A stretch of 64,000 nucleotides of DNA from Polynucleobacter sp. AP-Capit-er-40B-B4 (GTDB taxonomy: Bacteria > Pseudomonadota > Gammaproteobacteria > Burkholderiales > Burkholderiaceae): NCBI RefSeq assembly GCF_018882245.1, contig NZ_JACVOV010000002.1:1-64000 (forward strand), read 5' to 3'. This document shows, piece by piece, positions 41,314-49,884 of this stretch. The number at the start of each line of letters is the position of its first letter. Position 1 is the stretch's first letter. The notes below the pieces were generated by a model. That model made no database searches. It was given only the letters and a program-made list of their open reading frames with translations, and was not told the DNA's origin. The translations under genes and the position numbers were made by a program.

Positions 41314-41348
41314 CCTCCTTTCGATTTGTCGTTGGCGACTTACCAACG
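41314..41348 (-). promoter_or_regulatory. ribosome site and upstream hairpin of the permease gene
   Basis: On the minus strand CGTTGG (41348-41343), 7-nt loop, CCAACG (41335-41330) precedes AAGGAGG (about 41320-41314) and the TTG at 41307. The ribosome site decides the start. The hairpin is a few bases upstream of it and may tune translation. The remaining upstream gap to 41551 holds no gene that I can see. Confidence 0.5.
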
Positions 41349-41551
41349 GAGCAAAGTCTAGGGAGGACTGATGATGAGCACTAGAGGCGAAAAATTACTA
41401 AAGTGACGAATTGAATAAATCTAAGCAGACATAAATAAAAATGTCTTTTAAATCAATGAGGGGTTTGCAATAAATAATTGGCGACTGCAAAAGAATCAGT
41501 AAATTCTTACAGGGAATCCCCTTAAGGATTTAATGTACTTTTTACAAAAAG

Positions 41552-42301
41552 CTACTGAGCAGCAATCAGATTGAGTATTTCCGCGGCAGCCGCTAAGCCA
41601 CAAGCGGCAGTAACCATCACTGTAGAGCCGTAGCCCGAGCAGGCTAAGCCTCCGCTAGAGGCGCCAGCACGTGGTTCATGAGAGTAGATAGCGCGAATGC
41701 CAATCTTTTTCTTGAGATTCCTGGAGAAGCCGTGATCTTGTCTTAGTCCTTGGCGCACCTTTGCTAGCAAAGCATCTTGTTCGGTACGCGAGAGATCATC
41801 ACAACGCACGGATGTGGGATCAGACTTTCCACCTGCAGCACCACACATCACTAAAGCACGCTGATTTTTAACAGCCCAAACAGATAAGGCAATTTTGGTT
41901 TGCACTGAATCGGTGGCATCCAATACCAATGCATTTTCTGGAATGAGTTGATCTAGATTTTCAGGCTCTAAAAATTCATCACAAGAAGTAAGTTTGATTT
42001 CTGGGTTGATTTGTAGAATGCGTTGTGTCATCGCCTCAACTTTTGCTTTACCGTACTGCCCTTCGAAAGCATGTAACTGTCGATTGGTATTGCTCTCGGC
42101 AATATGATCAAAATCGATTAAGACCAAATGCCCTATGCCAGTTCGCGCCAAAGCTTCAGCAGCCCAAGAGCCAACTCCTCCTAGACCTGCCACCACTACA
42201 GTCGCATTCAGAAAGCGCTCGCGCAGCTCCGGTCCATAGAGCCTGGAAACCCCGCCAAAACGACGATCTTCTAAACTGCCTTCTGCCTTGTCTTCTGCCA
42301 T
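41552..42301 (-). CDS. tcdA: tRNA threonylcarbamoyladenosine dehydratase (TcdA/CsdL)
   Basis: E1-like ATP-dependent enzyme that cyclises t6A37 to ct6A in ANN-decoding tRNAs. The 249-aa protein has the nucleotide loop VAGLGGVGSWAAEALARTGI, the conserved IDFDHIAESNTNRQ segment and the later EPRAGASSGGLACSGYGS segment. It is divergent from pdxH with 22 bp between starts. Family ThiF/MoeB; the TcdA identity rests on the RxFGGVxRLYG-type N-terminus (RRFGGVSRLYG). Confidence 0.92.
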   Translation of the reverse strand: MAEDKAEGSLEDRRFGGVSRLYGPELRERFLNATVVVAGLGGVGSWAAEALARTGIGHLVLIDFDHIAESNTNRQLHAFEGQYGKAKVEAMTQRILQINPEIKLTSCDEFLEPENLDQLIPENALVLDATDSVQTKIALSVWAVKNQRALVMCGAAGGKSDPTSVRCDDLSRTEQDALLAKVRQGLRQDHGFSRNLKKKIGIRAIYSHEPRAGASSGGLACSGYGSTVMVTAACGLAAAAEILNLIAAQ

Positions 42302-42323
42302 AGCTTCTCTTTATACTGAATAA

Positions 42324-42959
42324 ATGGACTCCATTGCTCAACTCCGCAAAAACTATACCTTTGGTCAGCTATCAGAGACCGAAGTTCCTCAGGACCCCTT
42401 TCAGCTTTTTCAACTCTGGTTTGAACAAGCAATGAAGGCGGAGTGCCCAGAACCCAACTCCATGACCCTGGCGACAGCAGATCAAGCTGGAAATCCATCA
42501 GCCCGTATTGTCTTACTAAAAGGCGCAGATCAAAACGGGTTTACCTTTTTTACCAACTATGAAAGCCAAAAAGGCCGTGATTTAGCAATCCGCCCACAGG
42601 CAGCCCTCCTCTTCCATTGGCATGAACTGGAGCGCCAGGTGCGTATTCAGGGCATCGTTGAAAAAGTGAGTGCCGCTGAGAGTGATGAATATTTTCATTC
42701 CCGCCCGCCTGCTTCCAGAATCGGCGCCTGGGCATCCCCGCAAAGCGCTGCTATCCCCAATCGAGAATTCTTAGAAGAAGCGGAAAAGCGCTTCAAAGCA
42801 GAATTTGGTGACAAGCCCCCTCGCCCAGAGCATTGGGGCGGTTACCGCCTACGCCCTACTGAAATTGAATTTTGGCAGGGTCGCCCTTCCAGACTGCATG
42901 ACCGCATGCACTACAAGTTAGAAGGAAACCAATGGCACGTAAATCGCTTAGCCCCTTAA
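42324..42959 (+). CDS. pdxH: pyridoxamine 5'-phosphate oxidase
   Basis: FMN enzyme for the last step of pyridoxal phosphate synthesis and salvage. The 211-aa protein has [20 protein letters not shown] near the N-terminus and ends with the family signature [15 protein letters not shown]. Length is normal (about 210-218). It is convergent with msrA, with 9 bp between the stop codons. Confidence 0.96.
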   Translation: MDSIAQLRKNYTFGQLSETEVPQDPFQLFQLWFEQAMKAECPEPNSMTLATADQAGNPSARIVLLKGADQNGFTFFTNYESQKGRDLAIRPQAALLFHWHELERQVRIQGIVEKVSAAESDEYFHSRPPASRIGAWASPQSAAIPNREFLEEAEKRFKAEFGDKPPRPEHWGGYRLRPTEIEFWQGRPSRLHDRMHYKLEGNQWHVNRLAP

Positions 42960-42968
42960 TAATTTTGT

Positions 42969-43541
42969 CTAAGAGTACTGAGGCGAGATCAGCGATTTAA
43001 ATTTCGCTCTAAATTTAGCAAGCTTAGGGGCAACTACGGCCATGCAATACCCTTGGTTAGGGTGTTGCTGAAAATAATTCTGGTGATAATCTTCCGCCGG
43101 ATAAATAGTTGGCGCAGCGTCAATCTGCGTGACCACTGGATTCGAATAAATTCTTGAATCCTCAAGCTCTTTGACTACCTCATGGGCGATCTGAGTTTGC
43201 ACTTCGCTATGCGTAAAAATCACAGAACGATATTGTGTTCCATGATCATTACCCTGATAGTTCAAGGTGGTTGGATCATGAATCACAAAGAAAATCTCCA
43301 GTAGATCTCGGAATGAAACTATCTGTGGATCAAACAAAATATCCACAATCTCAGCATGCCCTGAAACGCCAGTGCAGACTGCCTCATAAGTCGGGTTAGG
43401 CCTAGCGCCACCGGCGTAACCAGAAACTACTGATTTCACCCCAGTAATTTGCTGATAAACCGCCTCAAGACACCAAAAACAGCCTCCGCCGAGGGTTGCA
43501 CGCTCTAAAGGGGGTTCGTTTTTATCGATATTTGTTTCCAT
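42969..43541 (-). CDS. msrA: peptide methionine-(S)-S-oxide reductase MsrA
   Basis: Repairs methionine-S-sulfoxide in proteins with thioredoxin. The 190-aa protein has the active motif GGCFWC (Cys21), the VSGYAGG segment, and the conserved TQYRSVIF and AEDYHQNYF stretches. The resolving cysteine near the C-terminus is probably in GYCMAVV. No MsrB is fused or adjacent. Confidence 0.96.
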   Translation of the reverse strand: METNIDKNEPPLERATLGGGCFWCLEAVYQQITGVKSVVSGYAGGARPNPTYEAVCTGVSGHAEIVDILFDPQIVSFRDLLEIFFVIHDPTTLNYQGNDHGTQYRSVIFTHSEVQTQIAHEVVKELEDSRIYSNPVVTQIDAAPTIYPAEDYHQNYFQQHPNQGYCMAVVAPKLAKFRAKFKSLISPQYS

Positions 43542-43590
43542 GGCTTTATCCTAATGCCTTATTTCAATGTCTGCCAACTAATAATCCCCT

Positions 43591-44988
43591 ATGAATCGCT
43601 TCACAATCCAACTCGACGAAATTAAAGCCGCCTACGCCACAGAACCCAATCCATCACTTGAGGTGCGATTGGAGCGGATTAGTCGCATTGAAAAGATGAT
43701 CGAAGCAAATGAAGAAAAAATCTGTAAAGCCCTGGCTGCAGATTTTGGTGTGCGTCACCCCATTGAATCTCGTCTCGCTGAATTCCAGATGGTTTACCAA
43801 GCCTGCAAATATACGCGCAAGCATCTAAAGGAATGGATGAAGCCCGTGCAAATGGAAACACCTTCTTTTATGGGATCGTCACAGGCTTGGATTGAAAGTC
43901 AATCATTGGGCGTAATTGGCATTATGAGTCCATGGAATTACCCAGTTCAGCTAGCGCTAATTCCAGCGATTGCTGCGTTTGCTGCCGGTAATCGCGTCTG
44001 GCTAAAACCTTCTGAGCGTAGCTCCCGCACCTCAGGATTTTTAGCAAGCTTGATTCAGGAATACTTTCACCCAAGTGAATTTTGTGTGAGCACTGGAGGC
44101 GTTGATGTGGCCGAACAATTTGCCGCACTACCTTTTGCCCATCTCTTTTTCACAGGATCAGAAGCGGTCGGTAAAAAAGTAATGCGCGCTGCTGCAGAAA
44201 ATCTTACGCCCGTTACTTTGGAGTTGGGCGGTAAAACCCCAGCCATGATTGATGACTCAGCAAAACTTAAGGAAGCGGCCGCGGCCATTATTTACGGAAA
44301 ACTACTCAATAGCGGACAGACCTGCATTGCGCCTGACTACGTACTGATCAACCAAGCCAATCGCGATGAATTTATCCAAGAGCTACAAACTGCAGCGCAA
44401 GCCCAATTTAGTAATCCCGAAGAACTCACGGGACCGATTGATGATGAACAATTGCAATACTGGCAACATTTGCTGGCTGACGCAATCGATCGTGGTGCAA
44501 AAGCAGTTGCCTTGCTAAATAATCCCTCCGCAGGCGCTAGAAGATTTGAGCCGGTCGCTCTCGTCGATGTTCCGCCTGAGGCACGCGTATTGCATGAAGA
44601 AATTTTTGGGCCGATTTTGCCAATATTGACGGCCAACAACACAGCCGAAGCCATTGATTACATCAACAACAAAGCGAATCCTTTAGCCCTTTACTGGTTC
44701 GGTAAAGACAAAAAGAATATGCAGCGTGTTTTAGAAGAGACTCGTAGTGGCGGCGTCACTATTAATGACACACTCTTGCATGCCACGGTAGAGTCTCTCC
44801 CATTTGGTGGGGTTGGTGCTAGCGGCATGGGCTCTTATCACGGTAAATCAGGCTTTGATACCTTTAGCCATCAAAAACCTATTCTTGAGGTGCGCGGTCT
44901 TCTGGGCACCAACCTTCTCAAGGGCACTAAACCCGCTCGCCCACCTTACGGCAAGAGCGCCGAGAGACTACTCAAGCGTCTTAGATAA
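43591..44988 (+). CDS. aldehyde dehydrogenase, coniferyl-aldehyde/ALDH3-like
   Basis: A 465-aa NAD(P)-dependent dehydrogenase. It has the nucleotide-binding FFTGSEAVGKKVM, catalytic Glu211 in LELGGKTPA and the nucleophile Cys245 in NSGQTCIAPDY. The GQTCIAPDY motif and short length fit the coniferyl-aldehyde dehydrogenase and ALDH3 group that oxidises aromatic and fatty aldehydes. The exact substrate is open. It stands alone, convergent with the LysE-type exporter gene 5 bp away. Confidence 0.9.
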   Translation: MNRFTIQLDEIKAAYATEPNPSLEVRLERISRIEKMIEANEEKICKALAADFGVRHPIESRLAEFQMVYQACKYTRKHLKEWMKPVQMETPSFMGSSQAWIESQSLGVIGIMSPWNYPVQLALIPAIAAFAAGNRVWLKPSERSSRTSGFLASLIQEYFHPSEFCVSTGGVDVAEQFAALPFAHLFFTGSEAVGKKVMRAAAENLTPVTLELGGKTPAMIDDSAKLKEAAAAIIYGKLLNSGQTCIAPDYVLINQANRDEFIQELQTAAQAQFSNPEELTGPIDDEQLQYWQHLLADAIDRGAKAVALLNNPSAGARRFEPVALVDVPPEARVLHEEIFGPILPILTANNTAEAIDYINNKANPLALYWFGKDKKNMQRVLEETRSGGVTINDTLLHATVESLPFGGVGASGMGSYHGKSGFDTFSHQKPILEVRGLLGTNLLKGTKPARPPYGKSAERLLKRLR

Positions 44989-44993
44989 GAAAT

Positions 44994-45671
44994 TTAGATG
45001 TAAATCAGTCGTGCTGCGAATCCAATAAACAGGAAGCCGGCTGTAATCCATAGCACAGCGGCAGAACGAGGGTGACTCTCAAAATACTTTGAGAAAAATT
45101 GACCTGCACAAATCAGGCAACCTAAATATGTCATGCTCATAAGCTGCAAGACTATCGCCAGGTATAAAAATGTATAGGCCGGATTAGAAATATCTGGACG
45201 GATGAATTGAGAGAAGAAGGCAATAAAGAAAAATATTGCCTTCGGATTAGTTAACGATAAAGTCAATGCAGCCAACATAGGATGCATCTGCATGAGTCTC
45301 ACTTGAATTTCATAAGTCTTCGCGCGGTGACCAAGTGACCAGCGCTGCATACCACTTCGCAATAAACCACATCCCATCCAAGCCAAATAAAGCGCGCCTG
45401 CAATACGAACTAGAGCGAAGACAATCGGGGACGCCATCAAAATCGATGTGGCACCTAATGCAACACCAATCATCAACATTGAATCACCAATAAAAATTCC
45501 GAACGCGCCCCAAGTGCCGGCGCGCCAACCTTTTTGTGTGGCAATCGTCAAAACATAAAGTGAGTTTGGGCCCGGCAATAAAATAATCAGTAAAGTCCCG
45601 AGCAAGTAGCCTGAGAAATCGACAATGCCGGCATTCGCTGGCGATAAGAGACCGTAAGGGAGCCATTCCAT
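44994..45671 (-). CDS. LeuE-like amino acid exporter (LysE/RhtB family)
   Basis: A 225-aa membrane protein with six helices. The LysE/RhtB signature LLIILLPGPNSLYVLTIATQ lies in TM1, followed by KGWRAGTWGAFGIFIGDSML. The closest match by eye is the leucine exporter LeuE. I start at ATG 45671; a GTG one codon earlier is possible. LeuE-like members export leucine, methionine and analogues; the substrate here is not proven. Confidence 0.88.
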   Translation of the reverse strand: MEWLPYGLLSPANAGIVDFSGYLLGTLLIILLPGPNSLYVLTIATQKGWRAGTWGAFGIFIGDSMLMIGVALGATSILMASPIVFALVRIAGALYLAWMGCGLLRSGMQRWSLGHRAKTYEIQVRLMQMHPMLAALTLSLTNPKAIFFFIAFFSQFIRPDISNPAYTFLYLAIVLQLMSMTYLGCLICAGQFFSKYFESHPRSAAVLWITAGFLFIGFAARLIYI

Positions 45672-45703
45672 CACTCAATCATATAATTAATTCGGGAAAA
45701 CCC

Positions 45704-45732
45704 TTGTAATTGAGCGCTCAAACTGTCATAAT
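45704..45732 (+). promoter_or_regulatory. rhlE promoter with palindromic spacer
   Basis: TTGTAA (45704-45709), a 17-bp spacer and CATAAT (45727-45732). The spacer begins with the perfect 12-bp palindrome TTGAGCGCTCAA (45710-45721), a possible operator. The transcript would start near 45739, about 185 nt before the rhlE ATG. Confidence 0.6.
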
Positions 45733-45837
45733 GAGAGGCTTTTTTAAGCAATTTGATTCATCGCCCCCCAGCTCTATTTCAGCGTACCGTTTAGAAGTCA
45801 TAAACACAGAAGTCACAAAACGCGCTGCCGCTTGTCT

Positions 45838-45916
45838 GATGGTCGATGCCTTTGACCATCGCACCCTATAAAAAACCATGGGTGCAACATACGGAGACAT
45901 CCCTTAAAGGGGATGT
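45838..45916 (+). promoter_or_regulatory. structured leader of rhlE: three consecutive hairpins
   Basis: GATGGTC/GACCATC (45838-45844 and 45854-45860), GCACCC/GGGTGC (45861-45866 and 45880-45885) and ACATCCC/GGGATGT (45897-45903 and 45910-45916) follow each other closely. The last covers most of the AAAGGGG ribosome site and an early in-frame ATG at 45913. Cold-induced DEAD-box helicases often have long leaders that fold differently with temperature or with helicase level; the link here is inference. Confidence 0.6.
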
Positions 45917-45924
45917 GTAATAGC

Positions 45925-47445
45925 ATGACTTTTTCTAAAGAAACTAAACACGAGTCACACGACTCAAAGAGCGCTGGAAATGAATTCCAGAATTTTGCCC
46001 TAGCGGCATCACTCCTTAAAAACGTTGCTGAATTGGGCTATACCCAAGCCACTTCCGTGCAAGCTCAGGTTATTCCTGCAGCCCTAGCTGGTGGTGACTT
46101 ATTGGTCAGCAGCCAAACCGGTAGCGGTAAAACCGCAGCCTTCTTATTGCCTTTGATTAATCAACTCATCGAAGACAACCCGAATAACTCACCTGTACCA
46201 GGTCGCGCACAACCTAAAGTGTTAGTGCTCTGCCCTACTCGTGAATTAGCTCAACAGGTTGCCGCCGATGCAGTGAATTTAGTTCGCGGCATGAAAGGTA
46301 TCCGTATCGCAACTGTTATGGGTGGCATGCCTTACGGCAAGCAAATCCAGGCGTTAAAAGGTGCATTGTTAGTTGTTGCAACCCCAGGTCGTTTGCTCGA
46401 CTTGTGCGACAGCAAGGCAATTCGCTTAGACGACGTAAAACAACTCGTTATCGACGAAGCCGATCGCATGCTCGACATGGGATTTGCTGATGACCTCGAG
46501 GCTATTGATAAGCGTTGTGCAGGCCGTAACCAAACTTTGATGTTCTCTGCAACTTTTGCGCCGAAGATTATGTCTTTAGCAAACGAGTTGACTACAGATG
46601 CCAAGCGCATTGAACTTGCTCACGCAGGTGAAAAGCACGCCAACATTGAACAGAAGCTGCATTGGGCTGACAGCATGTCACACAAGCATAAGTTGCTTGA
46701 GCACATATTGGCTGATGCCGATTTGGATCAAGCGGTTGTGTTTGCCAGCACTCAAGTTGAGAGTGAAAAAATTGCTGATACTTTGCGCGCCAATGGCTAC
46801 GAAGCTACTGCCCTTCACGGTGCAATGCCTCAAGCTGTGCGTATGCGACGCCTTGAGTCTTTGCGTAAAGGTCATACCAAGATTTTGGTTGCGACTGACG
46901 TAGCGGCTCGCGGTATTGATGTACCACGTATTAGTCACGTGATTAACTTTGGCTTGCCAATGAAACCAGAAGACTATACGCATCGTATCGGTCGTACTGG
47001 TCGTGCAGGTCGCAATGGTGTTGCTATCACTTTGGTTGAACATCGTGATCGTGCGAAGATCCGCAATATCGAACGCTTTACACAGCAAGATATCGTTGCC
47101 TCAGTCATTGCTGGTCTTGAGCCACAAGCCAAGCCAAGCTTTGGTGGCGGCGGTGGTCGTCCTGGTGGCGGTCGCTCAGGCGGTGGTGGCGGTCGTTCCG
47201 GTGGTGGCTTTGGCGGTAATCGCTCTGGCGGTGGTGGCGGTCGTTATGGCTCAGGCGCTCGTTCAGAGTCTCGCTTTGGTGGCGGCGGCTCAGGCGATTC
47301 ACGTCCAGCTCGCTCTGCTGACTCACGTCCTGCGCGTTCTGCTGACTCACGTCCTGCGCGTTCTGCTGACTCACGTCCAGCAGGTGGTCCGCGTTTTGCG
47401 AAGCCAAAGGCTGGTGGTCAACGTCGCAACTTTAGCGGTAGCTAA
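45925..47445 (+). CDS. rhlE: DEAD-box RNA helicase, RhlE-like
   Basis: ATP-dependent RNA helicase of ribosome assembly or RNA decay. It has the Q-motif FALAASLLKNVAELGYTQAT, Walker A SSQTGSGKT, the DEAD box in VIDEADRMLDMGF, SAT in MFSATF, and a C-terminal RecA lobe with HRIGRTGRAG. The C-terminal tail (about 390-506) is Gly- and Arg-rich with RGG-like parts and an 8-residue repeat SADSRPAR. I use ATG 45925 (506 aa); an in-frame ATG at 45913 lies inside the third leader hairpin with no spacing to AAGGGG. ubiC follows after 2 bp. Confidence 0.92.
   Translation: MTFSKETKHESHDSKSAGNEFQNFALAASLLKNVAELGYTQATSVQAQVIPAALAGGDLLVSSQTGSGKTAAFLLPLINQLIEDNPNNSPVPGRAQPKVLVLCPTRELAQQVAADAVNLVRGMKGIRIATVMGGMPYGKQIQALKGALLVVATPGRLLDLCDSKAIRLDDVKQLVIDEADRMLDMGFADDLEAIDKRCAGRNQTLMFSATFAPKIMSLANELTTDAKRIELAHAGEKHANIEQKLHWADSMSHKHKLLEHILADADLDQAVVFASTQVESEKIADTLRANGYEATALHGAMPQAVRMRRLESLRKGHTKILVATDVAARGIDVPRISHVINFGLPMKPEDYTHRIGRTGRAGRNGVAITLVEHRDRAKIRNIERFTQQDIVASVIAGLEPQAKPSFGGGGGRPGGGRSGGGGGRSGGGFGGNRSGGGGGRYGSGARSESRFGGGGSGDSRPARSADSRPARSADSRPARSADSRPAGGPRFAKPKAGGQRRNFSGS
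47296..47382 (+). repeat. 24-bp tandem repeat in the rhlE tail
   Basis: About 3.6 copies of a 24-bp unit starting GACTCACGTCC..., encoding SADSRPAR-type repeats; the units at 47320-47343 and 47344-47367 are identical. Such identity points to recent slippage, so copy number may vary between strains. Confidence 0.85.
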
Positions 47446-47447
47446 AA

Positions 47448-48020
47448 ATGATTCACCGCAATCGTCTCCGTTCTGCATGGAATCGAGTCGGTTCCGGTGA
47501 AATCCATCGGGCGCCACGCGAGTGGCAACCATGGTTAAGCGATACCGGGTCTCTCACCCAAAAAATTGAGAAAGCAATTGGGCAAAAACTAGAAGTGCAG
47601 GTTTTGCGTGACTGCCCTCAATCACTTAATAGCGACGAAAGTCGCTATTTTCATTTCAAGATTAGGCGCTGTAGAGTGCGTGAAGTTCTTCTTTGCGCCA
47701 ACGGAACCCCTTTGGTAATGGCGCATAGCGTCATTCCCACCTTAAGCTCTAGCGGCAGCAATCATGGCGTCCTGCGTCTAGGCACAAAGCCTCTAGGAGC
47801 TGTGTTATTTGCCAAAACCCGTAAGCACTCAAAAGCAAAACCTCCGCGAGATATTGCTCGTTTAGATAAAAGTAGTGAATTATGGAAAAAGTCTTCTAAA
47901 CATTTTCCTGGTTTGAGTTCGCCTCTATGGGCACGACGCACCCTCTATCGATTAAAGGGTCACCCTATCTTGGTCAATGAAATTTTCTTACCTGCTTTAT
48001 TGAATGCTGTGAAGTTTTAG
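47448..48020 (+). CDS. ubiC: chorismate--pyruvate lyase
   Basis: First committed step of ubiquinone synthesis: chorismate to 4-hydroxybenzoate plus pyruvate. The 190-aa protein has family features WLSDTGSLTQKI, REVLLCANGTPLVMAHSVIP and the C-terminal LWARRTLY segment with its conserved Arg. It starts 2 bp after the rhlE stop, so it is likely co-transcribed with rhlE. It is convergent with hemD. Confidence 0.88.
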   Translation: MIHRNRLRSAWNRVGSGEIHRAPREWQPWLSDTGSLTQKIEKAIGQKLEVQVLRDCPQSLNSDESRYFHFKIRRCRVREVLLCANGTPLVMAHSVIPTLSSSGSNHGVLRLGTKPLGAVLFAKTRKHSKAKPPRDIARLDKSSELWKKSSKHFPGLSSPLWARRTLYRLKGHPILVNEIFLPALLNAVKF

Positions 48021-48036
48021 TTCTTCGCTTTTGCTT

Positions 48037-48861
48037 TTAGATTGTTAACCAAGCTAAAGTAGATTTAATCAAAGCTTCATCACCAGGCTCACTGGTAAAG
48101 ACTTCACCAAACCCAATTAACTCAGCTGCATCAGCAATATTGTGATGTGGGCATAGCGCGCTAGCACTATTTAAGTTTTGGATAAACTGGTCGTTCATCA
48201 CCTCACCTAAATAACGCACCGCTTCAGAAGAAGTCAGCAGCCAGAGAGATTTACTCAAATCCATTTCTCGCACGAGATGCCAAGCGGGATTATCTAAATC
48301 TAAAGGTACACGACTGTATGTTGAAATGGCCTCTACAGCAGAGCCAGCCTTTGTTAATACATCAGCCAGCCAATCACGGCCACCCTCACCTTTAAAGATC
48401 ACTACCTTCTTATTCTGCCAATTCCATTGAAGGGATCCAAGCTCCTGCCATAAACCCTCAGAGTCCCAATTTTCATTATCTTTAGGAATGATGATAGGCG
48501 TTGGGTTTTCTTCTAAACCAATACCGTGGTTTTTTAATGCTAGATGGCTACTGCCGCCCATCACACCAATCGGAATAATCTTTTTAGAAAAGTCTTGCCA
48601 GTCTCGCTCCAATAAACGCATCACGCTTTCAATGGCATTGGGACTAACAAAGATGGCCAGATCGGCATTACTCAATGTAGTTGCAATATGGTCAGCTAAA
48701 TGCTCGTCTGACTTTGGAACGATGGTTAGCAAAGGTAATGACAGTATCTCTGGGAGACTGCGCTTTCCCACTCCACTCGCTTCGATTGCGCGAGTGAGCA
48801 CCTCAATAAGCTGGCGCGCTTGGCCACTAGGTCTGGTAACGACGATCGTTTTAGTACTCAT
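48037..48861 (-). CDS. hemD: uroporphyrinogen-III synthase
   Basis: Closes and inverts the D ring of hydroxymethylbilane in tetrapyrrole synthesis. The 274-aa protein has the N-terminal VTRPSGQARQLIEVL, the FVSPNAIESVM segment and GEGGRDWLADVL. The family is poorly conserved; the call rests on these segments and the position 14 bp after hemC. No HemX or HemY domains are fused. Confidence 0.92.
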   Translation of the reverse strand: MSTKTIVVTRPSGQARQLIEVLTRAIEASGVGKRSLPEILSLPLLTIVPKSDEHLADHIATTLSNADLAIFVSPNAIESVMRLLERDWQDFSKKIIPIGVMGGSSHLALKNHGIGLEENPTPIIIPKDNENWDSEGLWQELGSLQWNWQNKKVVIFKGEGGRDWLADVLTKAGSAVEAISTYSRVPLDLDNPAWHLVREMDLSKSLWLLTSSEAVRYLGEVMNDQFIQNLNSASALCPHHNIADAAELIGFGEVFTSEPGDEALIKSTLAWLTI

Positions 48862-48875
48862 CGCTACTATTGGGT

Positions 48876-49841
48876 TTATTTAGAAATCTTTGGGATTAAG
48901 TCTGCAGCACCCTGCGATAGCAGATCTTTTGCAACTGCAAGACCTAGGGCTTCTGCATCCGCAACCGACTCTACTTGCGCACTGCCGCTAGCAAGGCAAA
49001 TAGCTTTGCCATCGGTGCTTGCGACAAATGAGCGAATCTGCATTTGATTTTGATCCCAGACAGCATGAGCTGCTAACGGCACCTCGCATGAGCCACCCAA
49101 CTGACGAGATACCATGCGCTCAGCAGAAACTGCAAACAAAGTGGGCAAGTCATTCAATGGAGCAAGCCACTGCTTGATATTGGGATGCTTACTGAGTGTT
49201 TCGATTCCTAATGCGCCCTGACCTGCGGCAGGTGTGTAAGGGTCGTAAGGTAGGAATGCGCGAATACGTGACTCCAATCCAAGGCGTTTTAAACCAGCAG
49301 CAGCCAAAATAATCGCTTGGTACTCGCCCTTATCCAATTTACCCATGCGGGTGTCTAAATTACCGCGTAAGGGTTGAATCTCGAGGTGAGGAAATTTCGC
49401 GCGCAAAACAGATTCGCGTCTTAAGCTGGATGTACCAACAATCGCTCCAGCAGGAAGATCTTCCAGGCTAGCGTAATCATTGGAAACAAAAGCGTCTCTT
49501 GCATCTTCCCTTGCCATGACACAAGAAAGATCAAACCCCTCTGGCATCACCATCGGGACATCCTTTAAGGAATGCACCGCCAAATCTGCACGACCATCCT
49601 CTAGGGCAGTTTCTAGCTCTTTTACAAAAAGACCTTTACCACCCACTTTAGAGAGGGCTCTATCCAAAATCTGGTCACCGCGGGTAGTCATCCCCAAAAT
49701 CTGGACATCGCAGTCCGGATAGAGCTTTTTAAGGCAATCTCGGACGTGCTCAGCCTGCCACATGGCTAGGCGACTTTCACGGGAGGCGATTACGAGGCGC
49801 TTTGGGGCTGCCGAGGGGGTGGAATTCAGGGTTTGGGACAT
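48876..49841 (-). CDS. hemC: hydroxymethylbilane synthase
   Basis: Polymerises four porphobilinogens into hydroxymethylbilane using a dipyrromethane cofactor bound to Cys. The 321-aa protein starts at ATG 49841; a longer frame to 49916 overlaps argH and has no family match. Motifs: [58 protein letters not shown], and the cofactor Cys in [15 protein letters not shown]. Divergent from argH with 43 bp between starts. Confidence 0.96.
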   Translation of the reverse strand: MSQTLNSTPSAAPKRLVIASRESRLAMWQAEHVRDCLKKLYPDCDVQILGMTTRGDQILDRALSKVGGKGLFVKELETALEDGRADLAVHSLKDVPMVMPEGFDLSCVMAREDARDAFVSNDYASLEDLPAGAIVGTSSLRRESVLRAKFPHLEIQPLRGNLDTRMGKLDKGEYQAIILAAAGLKRLGLESRIRAFLPYDPYTPAAGQGALGIETLSKHPNIKQWLAPLNDLPTLFAVSAERMVSRQLGGSCEVPLAAHAVWDQNQMQIRSFVASTDGKAICLASGSAQVESVADAEALGLAVAKDLLSQGAADLIPKISK

Positions 49842-49884
49842 AACATTTAAAATAATCAAAGACCTACACCAATATACTGTGTTT

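Noticed and set aside
41314-41400. Glycine-riboswitch-like string (GGAGCAAAG and a nearby GAGAGACC) near the permease start
   Set aside because: The strings lie on the strand opposite to the permease and lack the paired stems and the conserved tandem core; the GAGAGACC is just the complement of the gene's ribosome-site region.
47105-47407. 100-aa minus-strand ORF with repeats opposite the rhlE tail
   Set aside because: It is the mirror of the Gly-rich and 24-bp-repeat coding sequence of rhlE.
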